Shown: in pieces, positions 5,436-12,489 of the stretch
How the letters are laid out: each line of letters opens with the position of its first letter
Numbering within the stretch: position 1 is the first letter of the stretch
Notes under the pieces: model-generated
Told to the model about the DNA's origin: nothing
The model's database searches: none
Seen by the model: only the letters and a program-made list of their open reading frames with translations
Program-made: the position numbers and the translations under genes
Assembly (NCBI GenBank): GCA_964545385.1
Contig: CAZJFG010000016.1
Coordinates: forward strand, 1 to 14,661
DNA length: 14,661 nt
From: GCA-002780795 sp964545385
GTDB lineage: Bacteria > Patescibacteriota > Microgenomatia > UBA1406 > GWC2-37-13
Direction of reading: 5' to 3'

Positions 5436-5804
5436 ATGAAATACTCTCGGGCGCCTGACATTCAAAAACAAGTTGATTATTTGGTCGAAAAACTTGATTT
5501 CAAACATATTGATGCAAAACGTGTCCACTGTATACGCTCTTTTGATGCCAAAACTCACGCTTACGCTCGAATCTGGGGCATGTCCAGGCTTTTTGAGGAG
5601 GTAGCGGGTATAAAACCACACTATATCATAGAAGTTATCTCAAAGAAGTTTGATAAACTCCCACCACAGGAACAGATGAAAACCTTGGTTCATGAACTTA
5701 TGCATATACCAAAAACTTTTTCAGGAGCACTTCTTTCACACCGCGGCCGCTATCACAGAATTAACGATCGGGAGGTAAAAAAAATTTTAGCCAGTTTTTC
5801 TTAA
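5436..5804 (+). CDS. Small putative zinc metallopeptidase (HELMH)
   Basis: The 122-residue protein carries HELMH at 86-90, a HExxH zinc motif, inside LVHELMHIPKTFSGALLSH. A later histidine at 102 (SHRG) may be the third ligand. This resembles the small putative-metallopeptidase family found in bacteria, archaea and phages, whose substrates are unknown. No signal peptide is present, so it should be cytosolic. The ATG at 5436 is preferred to an upstream TTG at 5424 that would overlap the end of the phosphoribosyltransferase gene. The 5-base gap indicates co-transcription with that gene. I see no functional link that explains the pairing. Its last 18 bases overlap the convergent gene on the other strand. 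Confidence 0.8.
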   Translation: MKYSRAPDIQKQVDYLVEKLDFKHIDAKRVHCIRSFDAKTHAYARIWGMSRLFEEVAGIKPHYIIEVISKKFDKLPPQEQMKTLVHELMHIPKTFSGALLSHRGRYHRINDREVKKILASFS

Positions 5805-6152
5805 ATCGTATTCATGTTGAACTCTTTGAATAATTTCTCCTACTATGGAATTGGCTATCGTTTTGTCATTCATTTCTGGTCCATCAACAAGTTTTCTTCT
5901 TGTAAGTAAATTGTCGACCCGTGGCGTTCTCACGCCCATACTTATTGCATAAACATCTTCAATATCTTGGGCTAACTGACCCAGTGTATATTGTTCGCTA
6001 TCCTGCTTATCTCCATTTACTGGAACTTCACTAAGCGCCAGCAGTAAAGCATAACAGTATGATCCTAATGCTTCAATTTTTGATATTCCTAGTTCTTTTG
6101 GAGGACTAACAATCACTTTCTTATTAAGAGATAAGCTTTCTATATTTGCCAT
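5787..6152 (-). CDS. Hypothetical soluble protein, 121 residues
   Basis: I do not recognise this small protein. It starts MANIESLSLNKKVIVSPPKE and has no membrane helix. It appears helical in the middle (SKIEALGSYCYALLLALSE and YTLGQLAQDIEDVYAISMG), with a basic segment RTPRVDNLLTRRKL near 75-88 and a charged C-terminal helix (GEIIQRVQHEYDLRK). The basic and helical content could suit nucleic-acid binding, but that is a guess. It lies 23 bases downstream of the DHH phosphoesterase on the same strand and may be read through from it. It also has its own promoter-like sequence inside the 3' end of that gene. Its 3' end overlaps the metallopeptidase gene by 18 bases. Confidence 0.75.
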   Translation of the reverse strand: MANIESLSLNKKVIVSPPKELGISKIEALGSYCYALLLALSEVPVNGDKQDSEQYTLGQLAQDIEDVYAISMGVRTPRVDNLLTRRKLVDGPEMNDKTIANSIVGEIIQRVQHEYDLRKTG

Positions 6153-6172
6153 ATTTTTATAAATAAATTTAT

Positions 6173-6201
6173 ATCTTAATAATTAATTATTATCTTGTCA
6201 A
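6173..6201 (-). promoter_or_regulatory. Possible internal promoter with TCTTGACAAGA palindrome
   Basis: On the minus strand TTGACA (6201-6196), 17 bases and TAAGAT (6178-6173) form a plausible promoter embedded in the last codons of the DHH gene, about 20 bases before the ATG at 6152. The surrounding 18 bases are identical to those at 1122-1139. The coding constraint (the codons for TLDKI) could produce the match by chance. Confidence 0.4.
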
Positions 6202-7162
6202 GAGTGTCTTTGATTGTTTTTTCATAATCTCCTTCGATAGTGGCACCTGCGGCATTGGTATGGCCGCCACCACCTAAAAATTTTGCCATCGCGGCAACAT
6301 CCGTTTTAGACTTTGAACGAAAACTAATGTTGATTTCGCCGGGTTTAGACTCGGTCATCGCCAGGCCAAAATCAACACCGGCAATACTTCGAAAAAAATT
6401 GTCAGCCGCTGCTTCCCGGGCACCCTTAACCGCTCCAAATTTAACACACTCTTTATAAGATACAGCTGCCCAGACAAACTGCTTGCCTAACTTGGTTTTT
6501 TTAATTTCCATTTTCTCCAAAAAAAGACCCATCAGTTTAGCGAATTTAAAATCCATGTTATCAACAACCCGATCTATCACAAACTGATGATCTGCTCCTT
6601 TTTTCAGAAGCTCAAAAGCAATACCGATCGTCTGTACGAGATTTCCTCCATATTTAAAAAAAACCGTATCGCCCACTATACCGCAATAAAGCCGGGTTGC
6701 CAACTTTTTATCTATTTTTAATCCGGCGTCAACTGTGAGTTTGTAGATTATTTCAGCTGTTGCCGAAACTTCAACATCCACTAATTTTATCTCACCTTCA
6801 ACTGAATTAAAGCGGTGGTGATCAATGACTATCGTTGAAATTTTTGGCAGAAAAATTTTTTTGCTTCCTGTCACTCGATCGTGGCTTGATGAGTCCAGAA
6901 CCAGAAATAAGTCATACTTTGAGAAATTAAAAGCCGCATAATCAATCACCCTGATTTTTTTTGTTTCCGGGAAAATAAGAAGCGACTCGTCCGATTTGTC
7001 TCCTGCCACAATCATTCCTTTTTTGTCTAGTTGATTAAGCAGTTGTATAAGGGCCGTTGCCGAACCGATTGAGTCCAGATCAGGGTTTTTGTGAATATTG
7101 ATCAGGATATTTTTAGCCGATCTGATTCTTTCTAATATTTGCAGGGATTGGTTATAATACAT
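6176..7162 (-). CDS. DHH family phosphoesterase (NrnA-like oligoribonuclease / pAp phosphatase)
   Basis: The 328-residue protein has the DHH/DHHA1 layout. Motif I is HKNPDLDSIGSA (24-35), motif II LDSSSHDR (89-96), motif III the DHH triplet at 114-116, and motif IV GIVGDT (161-166). The C-terminal DHHA1 motif is GGGGHTNAAG (297-306). The acidic residues and histidines needed for the two-metal centre are present (H24, D28, D30, D90, H115, D165). Length and order match the NrnA group, which degrades very short RNAs and removes the 3' phosphate of pAp in the cytoplasm; cyclic dinucleotide hydrolysis is another known activity of relatives. It starts at ATG 7162, 24 bases from the divergent P-loop gene at 7187, with AT-rich shared promoter DNA between them. 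Confidence 0.92.
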   Translation of the reverse strand: MYYNQSLQILERIRSAKNILINIHKNPDLDSIGSATALIQLLNQLDKKGMIVAGDKSDESLLIFPETKKIRVIDYAAFNFSKYDLFLVLDSSSHDRVTGSKKIFLPKISTIVIDHHRFNSVEGEIKLVDVEVSATAEIIYKLTVDAGLKIDKKLATRLYCGIVGDTVFFKYGGNLVQTIGIAFELLKKGADHQFVIDRVVDNMDFKFAKLMGLFLEKMEIKKTKLGKQFVWAAVSYKECVKFGAVKGAREAAADNFFRSIAGVDFGLAMTESKPGEINISFRSKSKTDVAAMAKFLGGGGHTNAAGATIEGDYEKTIKDTLDKIIINY

Positions 7163-7186
7163 ATCAAATATTGTTATTATATAAAA

Positions 7187-7801
7187 ATGGCCAAACTAAT
7201 TACTATTGCCGGTCCACAATCTTCAGGAAAAACCACTCTTTTTAATATCTTGAAAAATCGCTATTCCGGCTGGCGGTTTATTGAAGAGCTCAATCCCTAT
7301 AAAATAGTTGGGAAAGACCATCCTGGCGCGGCTTTCACAGATAAAGCGCTTGAGGCAAAACTAATAAACAAAGAACTTAAAATCCTAAAAAATATAGATA
7401 GTAAGCGAACAACAGTAGTTGAAACAGGTATTTTCCATGTAGCCTATGCCGAAAAATTCTGCGGAGCAAAAGCCGCCGGCAACTATTTAAAAAAATATAT
7501 TAAAATTTATCAGGAATTTGAACCTTTAGTGTTTTTTATCGATACAAAACCTGAAGTAAGCTGGCGCAGACGCCAAGAAAAATACTTCGAAAGAATTAAA
7601 AAGCTGAATATCACAGACGAAAAAGAGATCAATAAACTTCTTTTCGAATATCAAAAATGCCTTTTTTCTCTTTATCCTCTTTGGATAAAGTATTTGGATA
7701 AAATCCCTTTTAAAAAAATCGTTTTCCGAAATTCCTATGTTGGTGAAGAAGAGTTTATTCGAGAGTCTTTTTTGCAAATCCAAAAGTTTCTTTTACAATA
7801 A
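7187..7801 (+). CDS. P-loop NTPase, NadR/nucleoside-kinase-like
   Basis: The 204-residue protein opens with a strand and Walker A, LITIAGPQSSGKTT, with the P-loop at 9-16. A strand with acidic end (TTVVETGIF) looks like Walker B or the phosphoryl-acceptor region. VFFIDTKPEVSWRRRQEKYF is a strand followed by an arginine-rich segment like the LID of nucleoside and nucleotide kinases. It resembles the AAA_28/NadR kinase-type ATPases. A nucleoside or nucleotide kinase role is likely, with the substrate unknown. I chose ATG 7187 because the upstream extension to 7139 would run back into the start of the divergent DHH gene, while an AT-rich -10-like TATTAT (7175-7180) ends 6 bases before this ATG. 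The 3' end overlaps the histidine phosphatase gene by 47 bases. Confidence 0.82.
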   Translation: MAKLITIAGPQSSGKTTLFNILKNRYSGWRFIEELNPYKIVGKDHPGAAFTDKALEAKLINKELKILKNIDSKRTTVVETGIFHVAYAEKFCGAKAAGNYLKKYIKIYQEFEPLVFFIDTKPEVSWRRRQEKYFERIKKLNITDEKEINKLLFEYQKCLFSLYPLWIKYLDKIPFKKIVFRNSYVGEEEFIRESFLQIQKFLLQ

Positions 7802-8393
7802 AATCCACTCCGTCGCAAGCTATCTTAACATAAGCAGTATTTTTAATGGAGCCGGGAGGTAAAGTCTCGTAATCAGCCCAACCAAGATGAGTTAAAAAAG
7901 CGCGCATGGTTCCGCCATGAGTTGCAATTAAAACATTTTTTCCGGGATAAGCGACGGAAACTTCCCTTAAAAAGGGTATTAATTTATTCATCAATTCTTC
8001 ATCGCTTTCTGTATCCTTATACGGCTTGTTTTTGTATCTTTCCGATTGGGACAATTTTTGAAAATTATTAATAAGTTCTTGATATTTCTTATCTTTATTC
8101 CAATGTCTTCCTTCGAAACAACCAAAATAACGTTCACGAAGAACCTTAGTTGTTTCTACTGTAATTTTTTTACTAAGCATGATAATTTCCGCAGTCTGTC
8201 TAGCGCGCAGTAAATCAGAAGAAAAAGCTTTCACAAACTTAATTTTATCTAAAATTTTGGAAAGCTCTTTCGCTTGTTTTTTTCCTTTTTTATTGAGAGG
8301 AATATCCATATGACCTTGAAGTAAACCTAAAACATTCCATTCAGTTTCGCCGTGACGGACGATATACAGATTGCAATAGTTTTCTTGCTTCAT
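7755..8393 (-). CDS. Histidine phosphatase family protein (phosphoglycerate mutase-like)
   Basis: The 212-residue protein has the complete catalytic set of the histidine phosphatase clan. RHGETEWN starts at residue 13, with the phosphorylated H14. SSDLLRARQTAE (58-69) carries the phosphate-binding R63, LRERYFGCFEGR the acidic E87, and ATHGGTMRAF the second histidine H159. Length fits the cofactor-dependent phosphoglycerate mutase-like broad phosphatases (CobC/GpmB type); the true substrate cannot be told from sequence. It is cytosolic. Start at ATG 8393, 31 bases from the divergent GT-C gene. Its 3' end overlaps the P-loop NTPase gene by 47 bases, so the last 15 codons of each are read from the same DNA. 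Confidence 0.92.
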   Translation of the reverse strand: MKQENYCNLYIVRHGETEWNVLGLLQGHMDIPLNKKGKKQAKELSKILDKIKFVKAFSSDLLRARQTAEIIMLSKKITVETTKVLRERYFGCFEGRHWNKDKKYQELINNFQKLSQSERYKNKPYKDTESDEELMNKLIPFLREVSVAYPGKNVLIATHGGTMRAFLTHLGWADYETLPPGSIKNTAYVKIACDGVDFIVKETFGFAKKTLE

Positions 8394-8397
8394 AGTT

Positions 8398-8403
8398 TAT
8401 AAT
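8398..8403 (+). promoter_or_regulatory. -10 element for the GT-C gene
   Basis: TATAAT lies 21 bases before the ATG at 8425, predicting a leader of about 15 bases without a purine-rich Shine-Dalgarno sequence (it reads TTTTTTACCTCT). The -35 lies within the divergent phosphatase gene and is not recognisable. The 31-base gap must hold both divergent promoters. Confidence 0.4.
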
Positions 8404-8424
8404 GATAGTAAATTTTTTACCTCT

Positions 8425-10080
8425 ATGCTTTACTTTTTAGGCTTTTTGGGCTTTTTCCAAATTACTTTTCTACCTGGTTTCTTTACCCTAAAATACCTTC
8501 AAATAAGAACCAAAACTGCGCTTGAAAAAATTATTTTTATCTTTACCTTAAGTCTCATCACAAACTTTATCCTGGTTTTTATACTAAGCCTGATAAAACT
8601 CTACTTGCCGTTTGTTATCTATGCTATTTTTTTTATTGAGATGGTGGCATTTTTCTTCACGATCAAAAATAATCCTATTTATTTTAGACTTGATTTGCCC
8701 AAAAGATCAAAAAAAATTTTTACTTTGATTTTTTTTCTTTCTATTGTTGTAATTGCCCGGTTTTTGCTTCCATTTCTCCAGAATTTTTCCCTGGACTCTG
8801 TTTTTTTACAAGGTGATGCCATCGACTCATGGAATTTTTGGTCAACGACATGGGCAAAAAACATTATTCCTTCAAAAACTCTGCACTATCCCCAGTTAAT
8901 TCCGGCGAATTGGTCACTGACGTATATTTTTATGCAAACGACGACTGTTGAACTCTTTGCCAAACTTATGATGCCGCTTTTTGTTTTGGCTATTTTGTTT
9001 ATTTTTTTTGATCTTGGGGACTTTGTCGGCCTTATCTCAACCGGAATCTTTTTTCATTACTATTTTGACAACTTGTTTTTGCGCGACGGCTATGTCGACC
9101 TAGCTTTTTCTTTTTTTGCATTCCTGCCTTTTTACTGTTTAATTTTGTATAAAAAATATGAAAATAAACAATATTTATTGCTCATGATTCTTTTTGCACT
9201 CGGAAGTTTTTTAACAAAACAGCTTGGTATCTATATTCTTTTATTGGCTTTTATTTATTCTTGGAAGAAAATTAAAAACAAAGGGTTCACAAAAATGAAA
9301 TTGGTGATAGCTGTAGTCTTTGTAACGACTTTTTTTTGGTATCTTCTTAAAGTTCCGGAAATTAAAAACAACCATAATATTGAAAGCGTCTACCAAACGG
9401 CTATGGCCAGCAAAATTTCCAGCTTTTCCATGCCGGCTCGGCTTAGCCAAAGCCTAAAAATCCTTGCACCAAACATCAAAGGAATTTTCATTCTTATTAT
9501 TGTCGTATTGTCGATATTACTGTCTTTTAAAAATAAACAATCAAGGCAGCTGCTTGGTCTAATAGTCCTTCCTTTTTTTGTTCTCTGGTCGATGTTTTTG
9601 AATTATGATCAAAGAAACCTTAGCGTCATCTTTCCCTACCTTGGCTATATAATTAGTCGGAGTGTTACAACTAATCGATTAATTGTAACAAAACGTTTTA
9701 AGTTTCATCCTTTAAAAATTTCCTTTGTTTTATTTTTTATTCTGATATTTGTTTCAACCTTTATTCCGGATCATAAACTACTTTTTTATCAAACCGAGGG
9801 GAAAAAAAAGATTGGCATTCCCGAATTAAACCTGCGTCTCTACGATTATCATCATAAATACGGATTTAAAGGTAAAATTTCTACCAGTTATTTCCGTTTA
9901 TGCAATCTGCCCGAAATCGGCAAATACTGTCTTTATCAACAAAATAAAGTTGTACCGGCAGAATACTATCTTTACCCAAAAGAAGTGCTAAAAAACCGAC
10001 TTAATGAATGTCAGATCATTTTTGAATATCGGGATTGGGTTTTGAAAGGCTGTCAAAATAATCTTTTCCTAAACTTTTGA
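8425..10080 (+). CDS. GT-C type membrane glycosyltransferase
   Basis: The 551-residue protein is a polytopic membrane protein with around ten hydrophobic helices, very rich in Phe, Leu and Ile. After the second or third helix, an outer loop has QGDAIDSWNFWSTTW (129-143) with two aspartates, the acidic-loop signature of GT-C transferases that use lipid-linked sugars. Further segments match the same class: YPQLIPANWSLTYI (155-168), RDGYVDLAFSFFAF (220-233) and FLTKQLGIY (262-270). A soluble C-terminal part begins near 450. It probably transfers a sugar from a polyprenyl phosphate donor to a glycan, lipid or protein on the outer face of the membrane; donor and acceptor are unknown. The 3' end overlaps the HD-domain gene by 65 bases, the longest overlap in the window. 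Confidence 0.8.
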   Translation: MLYFLGFLGFFQITFLPGFFTLKYLQIRTKTALEKIIFIFTLSLITNFILVFILSLIKLYLPFVIYAIFFIEMVAFFFTIKNNPIYFRLDLPKRSKKIFTLIFFLSIVVIARFLLPFLQNFSLDSVFLQGDAIDSWNFWSTTWAKNIIPSKTLHYPQLIPANWSLTYIFMQTTTVELFAKLMMPLFVLAILFIFFDLGDFVGLISTGIFFHYYFDNLFLRDGYVDLAFSFFAFLPFYCLILYKKYENKQYLLLMILFALGSFLTKQLGIYILLLAFIYSWKKIKNKGFTKMKLVIAVVFVTTFFWYLLKVPEIKNNHNIESVYQTAMASKISSFSMPARLSQSLKILAPNIKGIFILIIVVLSILLSFKNKQSRQLLGLIVLPFFVLWSMFLNYDQRNLSVIFPYLGYIISRSVTTNRLIVTKRFKFHPLKISFVLFFILIFVSTFIPDHKLLFYQTEGKKKIGIPELNLRLYDYHHKYGFKGKISTSYFRLCNLPEIGKYCLYQQNKVVPAEYYLYPKEVLKNRLNECQIIFEYRDWVLKGCQNNLFLNF

Positions 10081-11059
10081 CAAATTTTTTAAACTGTTCG
10101 GCCGAATACATATTCTTGTTTTCAATATCTTTTTTTAAGATCTGAAGGGTGTTGTAAACTGGAATTGCTTCTTTATATGGCCTTCTATCAGATGTCATTG
10201 CTTCAAAGGAATCAATTAACCCAAATAAATAATCAAGATTTGTCGGTTCCAAATCCTCTTTTTGAACCGGATAGCCTTGACCGTTTATCCTTTGATGATG
10301 ATTATAAATTGCACCCAAAATAACAGGATCTTTTATCCCGGCTTTTATGGCCATTTCATAGCCTAGTTTCGGATGTTGCTCCATTTTTTCTCTTTGTTCT
10401 GGAGAAAACTTTCCAGGAAAGTTAACCAACTCAGGCATATATACTTTACCGATATCATGAAGAATTGCACCGATTGCAATCTGAGTTGGATCAATCTTGG
10501 CGAAATCTTTAGGGTTTTTTTGAATATAGTTCATAATCAGAACCATAGTATTAATCGAGTGATTAATGGTTGAGTACTTTTGATTTTCCTTAAACAAAAG
10601 GAGAAGATTACTTCTATCTTGGCTTAGCATTTTTGAAACAACATTTTTCACCGCTAGAATATTTGTTTTTGAAATATCGGTAGAATTAGTCATTACGTAA
10701 AAATCAACTAAAGTGGAAGTAAGTACCGACAACAACACTTCGTTTTTTTCTGCTGTATCTTGAATAATTAATGCTTCATCAATTTTTTTCTCAAGATTTT
10801 GGTGAAAATTCTGGTGAAAAGCAGTTTTATTAATATAAAAAATGTCGCAGGTTTCAATACTTTCCTTTAATCTTTTGATAATATCTTCTGGATTATCTAA
10901 AAAAGTATTATAACTGTTATTATTTTTAATAATAAATTTTTGCCCTGATAAGATCATTGTTCTAACTAAATCTTCAGAAGAAATATAAGTCAATAGTTTG
11001 TTTACAGGAACTAATTGTTCAATAGGAACAGGCTGCTGTTCAATTTGTTGGTCATTCAT
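10016..11059 (-). CDS. HD-GYP-like phosphohydrolase domain protein
   Basis: The 347-residue protein has an N-terminal helical region of about 160 residues that I do not recognise, then an HD-GYP-like domain. Its parts are NHSINTMV (H167), LHDIGK (H201, D202, K205), MEQHPKLG (H229), NHHQRINGQGYP (H254, H255, GYP 262-264) and DSFEAMTSDRRPYK (D283). HD-GYP enzymes hydrolyse cyclic di-GMP. Here the usual HHExxDGxGYP reads HHQRINGQGYP, with Glu to Gln and Asp to Asn, while the metal ligands remain. Activity is plausible but may be altered. No membrane helix is present. The frame extends back into tRNA-Ser, so ATG 11059 is the real start, 8 bases after the tRNA 3' end and with no Shine-Dalgarno sequence. 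It is probably co-transcribed with the two tRNAs. Confidence 0.87.
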   Translation of the reverse strand: MNDQQIEQQPVPIEQLVPVNKLLTYISSEDLVRTMILSGQKFIIKNNNSYNTFLDNPEDIIKRLKESIETCDIFYINKTAFHQNFHQNLEKKIDEALIIQDTAEKNEVLLSVLTSTLVDFYVMTNSTDISKTNILAVKNVVSKMLSQDRSNLLLLFKENQKYSTINHSINTMVLIMNYIQKNPKDFAKIDPTQIAIGAILHDIGKVYMPELVNFPGKFSPEQREKMEQHPKLGYEMAIKAGIKDPVILGAIYNHHQRINGQGYPVQKEDLEPTNLDYLFGLIDSFEAMTSDRRPYKEAIPVYNTLQILKKDIENKNMYSAEQFKKFVKSLGKDYFDSLSKPNPDIQK

Positions 11060-11067
11060 AACAAATG

Positions 11068-11149
11068 CGGAGGAGGTGGGATTCGAACCCACGAGTCCTT
11101 TCGGACGCAGGTTTAGCAAACCTGTGCCATACCACTAGGCGACTCCTCC
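11068..11149 (-). tRNA. tRNA-Ser (anticodon GCU)
   Basis: The minus strand forms a class II tRNA. The acceptor is GGAGGAG with CTCCTCC, the anticodon stem CAGGT/ACCTG and the T arm GTGGG TTCGAAT CCCAC. The anticodon loop TTGCTAA gives anticodon GCT, and the long variable arm is GTCC GAAA GGAC. The discriminator is G as expected for serine; CCA is not encoded (GCATTT follows). It lies 5 bases after tRNA-Leu and 8 bases before the HD-domain gene. Confidence 0.95.
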
Positions 11150-11154
11150 AGATG

Positions 11155-11238
11155 TGCCCCGAGGAGGATTTGAACCTCCACGTCTTTTAGAACACACGCT
11201 CCTGAAGCGTGCCTGTCTGCCAGTTCCAGCATCGGGGC
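11155..11238 (-). tRNA. tRNA-Leu (anticodon CAG)
   Basis: The minus strand forms a class II tRNA with acceptor GCCCCGA/TCGGGGC, anticodon stem CACGC/GCGTG and T arm GGAGG TTCAAAT CCTCC. The anticodon loop TTCAGGA gives anticodon CAG, and the variable arm pairs TCT with AGA. The discriminator is A, as needed for leucine, and CCA is not encoded. It is first in the Leu-Ser-HD transcription unit. Confidence 0.95.
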
Positions 11239-11261
11239 AAGGCATACAAAAACTTAGATAG

Positions 11262-11270
11262 ATTATAGCA
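11262..11270 (-). promoter_or_regulatory. Extended -10 promoter for the Leu-Ser tRNA unit
   Basis: The minus strand reads TGC then TATAAT, a perfect extended -10, 23 bases before the first base of tRNA-Leu. A start near 11255 gives a 5' leader of about 17 bases for RNase P to remove. No good -35 is seen. The element lies just beyond the stop codon of the radical SAM gene. Confidence 0.6.
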
Positions 11271-11281
11271 TTTTACGCTGG

Positions 11282-12145
11282 TTAATTCCCTTTCTGTTGA
11301 TGTTCTCTGTGAAAGATTGTGCCGCCGTTAAGCAGTTTAATTTTGTAATTTCTGGCTAGCATGTCCACAATTTGATCAAGTTTTTCTCGATAATCTTTTG
11401 TCTGTGAAAGATAAAATTTCTCGATAATCTTTTTATCTGCATCTTTTATCTCTTTCAAAAGTCTTTCCCGAATATAGCTTGATAAGTTCAGATGTTCAAC
11501 AAAAGTACTTTTTGTCCCAACCTCAACCAATTTTTTGAAAATATTCTCAAGCTGGCTTTCATTGGCCACAAAATGAGGCAGAAGCGGCCCGATAAAGGAA
11601 TAAGTGGGAATTTTATTTTCTTTTAAAATCTTTAGGGCCTTGAACCGAGCCAGAACCGAAGGAGCGAACTTTTCAAAATAACGAGAAATTCCATCGTCTG
11701 TCGAGGTCACGGTCAGGCCGACTGCAACATTTTTAATCTTTTTCAAAAGATCCATGTCTCGCAAAACCAGATCGGATTTAGTGAGAATGGAAACCAAACC
11801 ACGATAATCTTCATCCAATAAAATCTGCAGACACTGGCGAGTAAGCTTGTATTTGACTTCAACACCCTGATAAGGGTCGGTCACCGAAGAGAAAAAAATC
11901 TCCTTCCCCTTTCCTTTGTCTTTCAGCTTTTTAATCTCTTTTTTCAAAAGTTCTGGCGCGTTGATTTTGGCAAAGACATAGCTCCCCCACTTGTCAATTT
12001 TTTTGTCGACAAACCGGCCCATGAAAGAGGCATAGCAATATTTACAAGCAAAAGAACAACCGATATAGGGATTAATTACAAAACCGATTCCCGGAATCTT
12101 GCAGTGAGTGAGAATATTTTTTGCCCGTATTTCTTTTAGTTCCAT
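11282..12145 (-). CDS. SPL family radical SAM protein
   Basis: The 287-residue protein carries the cluster motif CSFACKYC (C30, C34, C37) in NPYIGCSFACKYCYASFMGR, the hallmark of radical SAM enzymes that bind a [4Fe-4S] cluster and S-adenosylmethionine. The order and wording, including FFSSVTDPYQGVE and LVSILTKSDLVLRD, match the spore-photoproduct-lyase-like group (COG1533), often labelled DNA repair photolyase. The real substrate of most members, including this one, is unknown, and repair of thymine lesions should not be assumed. The barrel continues with VGLTVTSTDDGI and SFIGPLLPHF. The protein is cytosolic. It starts at ATG 12145, 9 bases after the stop of the small membrane protein gene. 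Both probably belong to one transcript from the promoter at 12362-12390. Confidence 0.92.
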   Translation of the reverse strand: MELKEIRAKNILTHCKIPGIGFVINPYIGCSFACKYCYASFMGRFVDKKIDKWGSYVFAKINAPELLKKEIKKLKDKGKGKEIFFSSVTDPYQGVEVKYKLTRQCLQILLDEDYRGLVSILTKSDLVLRDMDLLKKIKNVAVGLTVTSTDDGISRYFEKFAPSVLARFKALKILKENKIPTYSFIGPLLPHFVANESQLENIFKKLVEVGTKSTFVEHLNLSSYIRERLLKEIKDADKKIIEKFYLSQTKDYREKLDQIVDMLARNYKIKLLNGGTIFHREHQQKGN

Positions 12146-12154
12146 TAAATAATT

Positions 12155-12352
12155 TTAATGGATTTTTAAATAATTCTGAAGGTACTGGCTTAGACTGACT
12201 AAACCACAACAACCCGTGGCGATAAGGCTAATTCCAATAATCGCTATTTTTTTTAAATCTGCTTCTCTATTTCTTTCCTTTAAACAATAAAAATCGTTTG
12301 ATCGTGGGATATGGGTATTTATTATAGATTTGTTATCTAAGATTGGGCTCAT
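12155..12352 (-). CDS. Small single-helix membrane protein, 65 residues
   Basis: The protein has a polar N-terminal half with a basic stretch (CLKERNREADLKK) followed by one hydrophobic helix at about 35-55 (IAIIGISLIATGCCGLVSL) and a short tail. The basic residues before the helix suggest the N-terminus is inside. I do not recognise a family. The reality of such a short frame is supported by a strong promoter ending 9 bases before its ATG and by the 9-base gap to the radical SAM gene. The two cysteines in the helix are the only notable residues. A role tied to the radical SAM enzyme is possible but not shown. Confidence 0.65.
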   Translation of the reverse strand: MSPILDNKSIINTHIPRSNDFYCLKERNREADLKKIAIIGISLIATGCCGLVSLSQYLQNYLKIH

Positions 12353-12361
12353 TTGAGGCCA

Positions 12362-12390
12362 ATTTTATCATCTTATTTTAGTTTTGTCAA
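12362..12390 (-). promoter_or_regulatory. Strong promoter, leaderless start of the 65-residue gene
   Basis: On the minus strand TTGACA (12390-12385), 17 bases and TAAAAT (12367-12362), with TGA before the -10, make a near-consensus extended promoter. The ATG at 12352 follows the -10 after 9 bases, so the mRNA would begin 2-3 bases before the start codon. Confidence 0.75.
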
Positions 12391-12451
12391 AAACAAACAC
12401 TCCGACACTCTCCGCACTCGCGTAATTATTTAAAAAATAAACCCTATAGTA

Positions 12452-12480
12452 TTGACAAACAAAAAAACATATGTTATGAT
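12452..12480 (+). promoter_or_regulatory. Strong promoter, leaderless start of the 112-residue gene
   Basis: TTGACA (12452-12457), 17 bases, TATGAT (12475-12480), then 9 bases to ATG 12490. The spacing from -10 to ATG is the same as in the divergent promoter at 12362-12390. The 61 bases between the two -35 boxes hold a C-rich stretch (12397-12420) and no gene. Confidence 0.75.
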
Positions 12481-12489
12481 TTAAACTAT

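Noticed and set aside
11060..11119. N-terminal extension of the HD-domain protein
   Set aside because: It would translate tRNA-Ser; the ATG at 11059 follows the tRNA end.
12397..12420. A seventh heptamer array in the C-rich stretch between the divergent promoters
   Set aside because: CACTCCG-like units are suggestive, but the spacing breaks after two units, so the period is not convincing.
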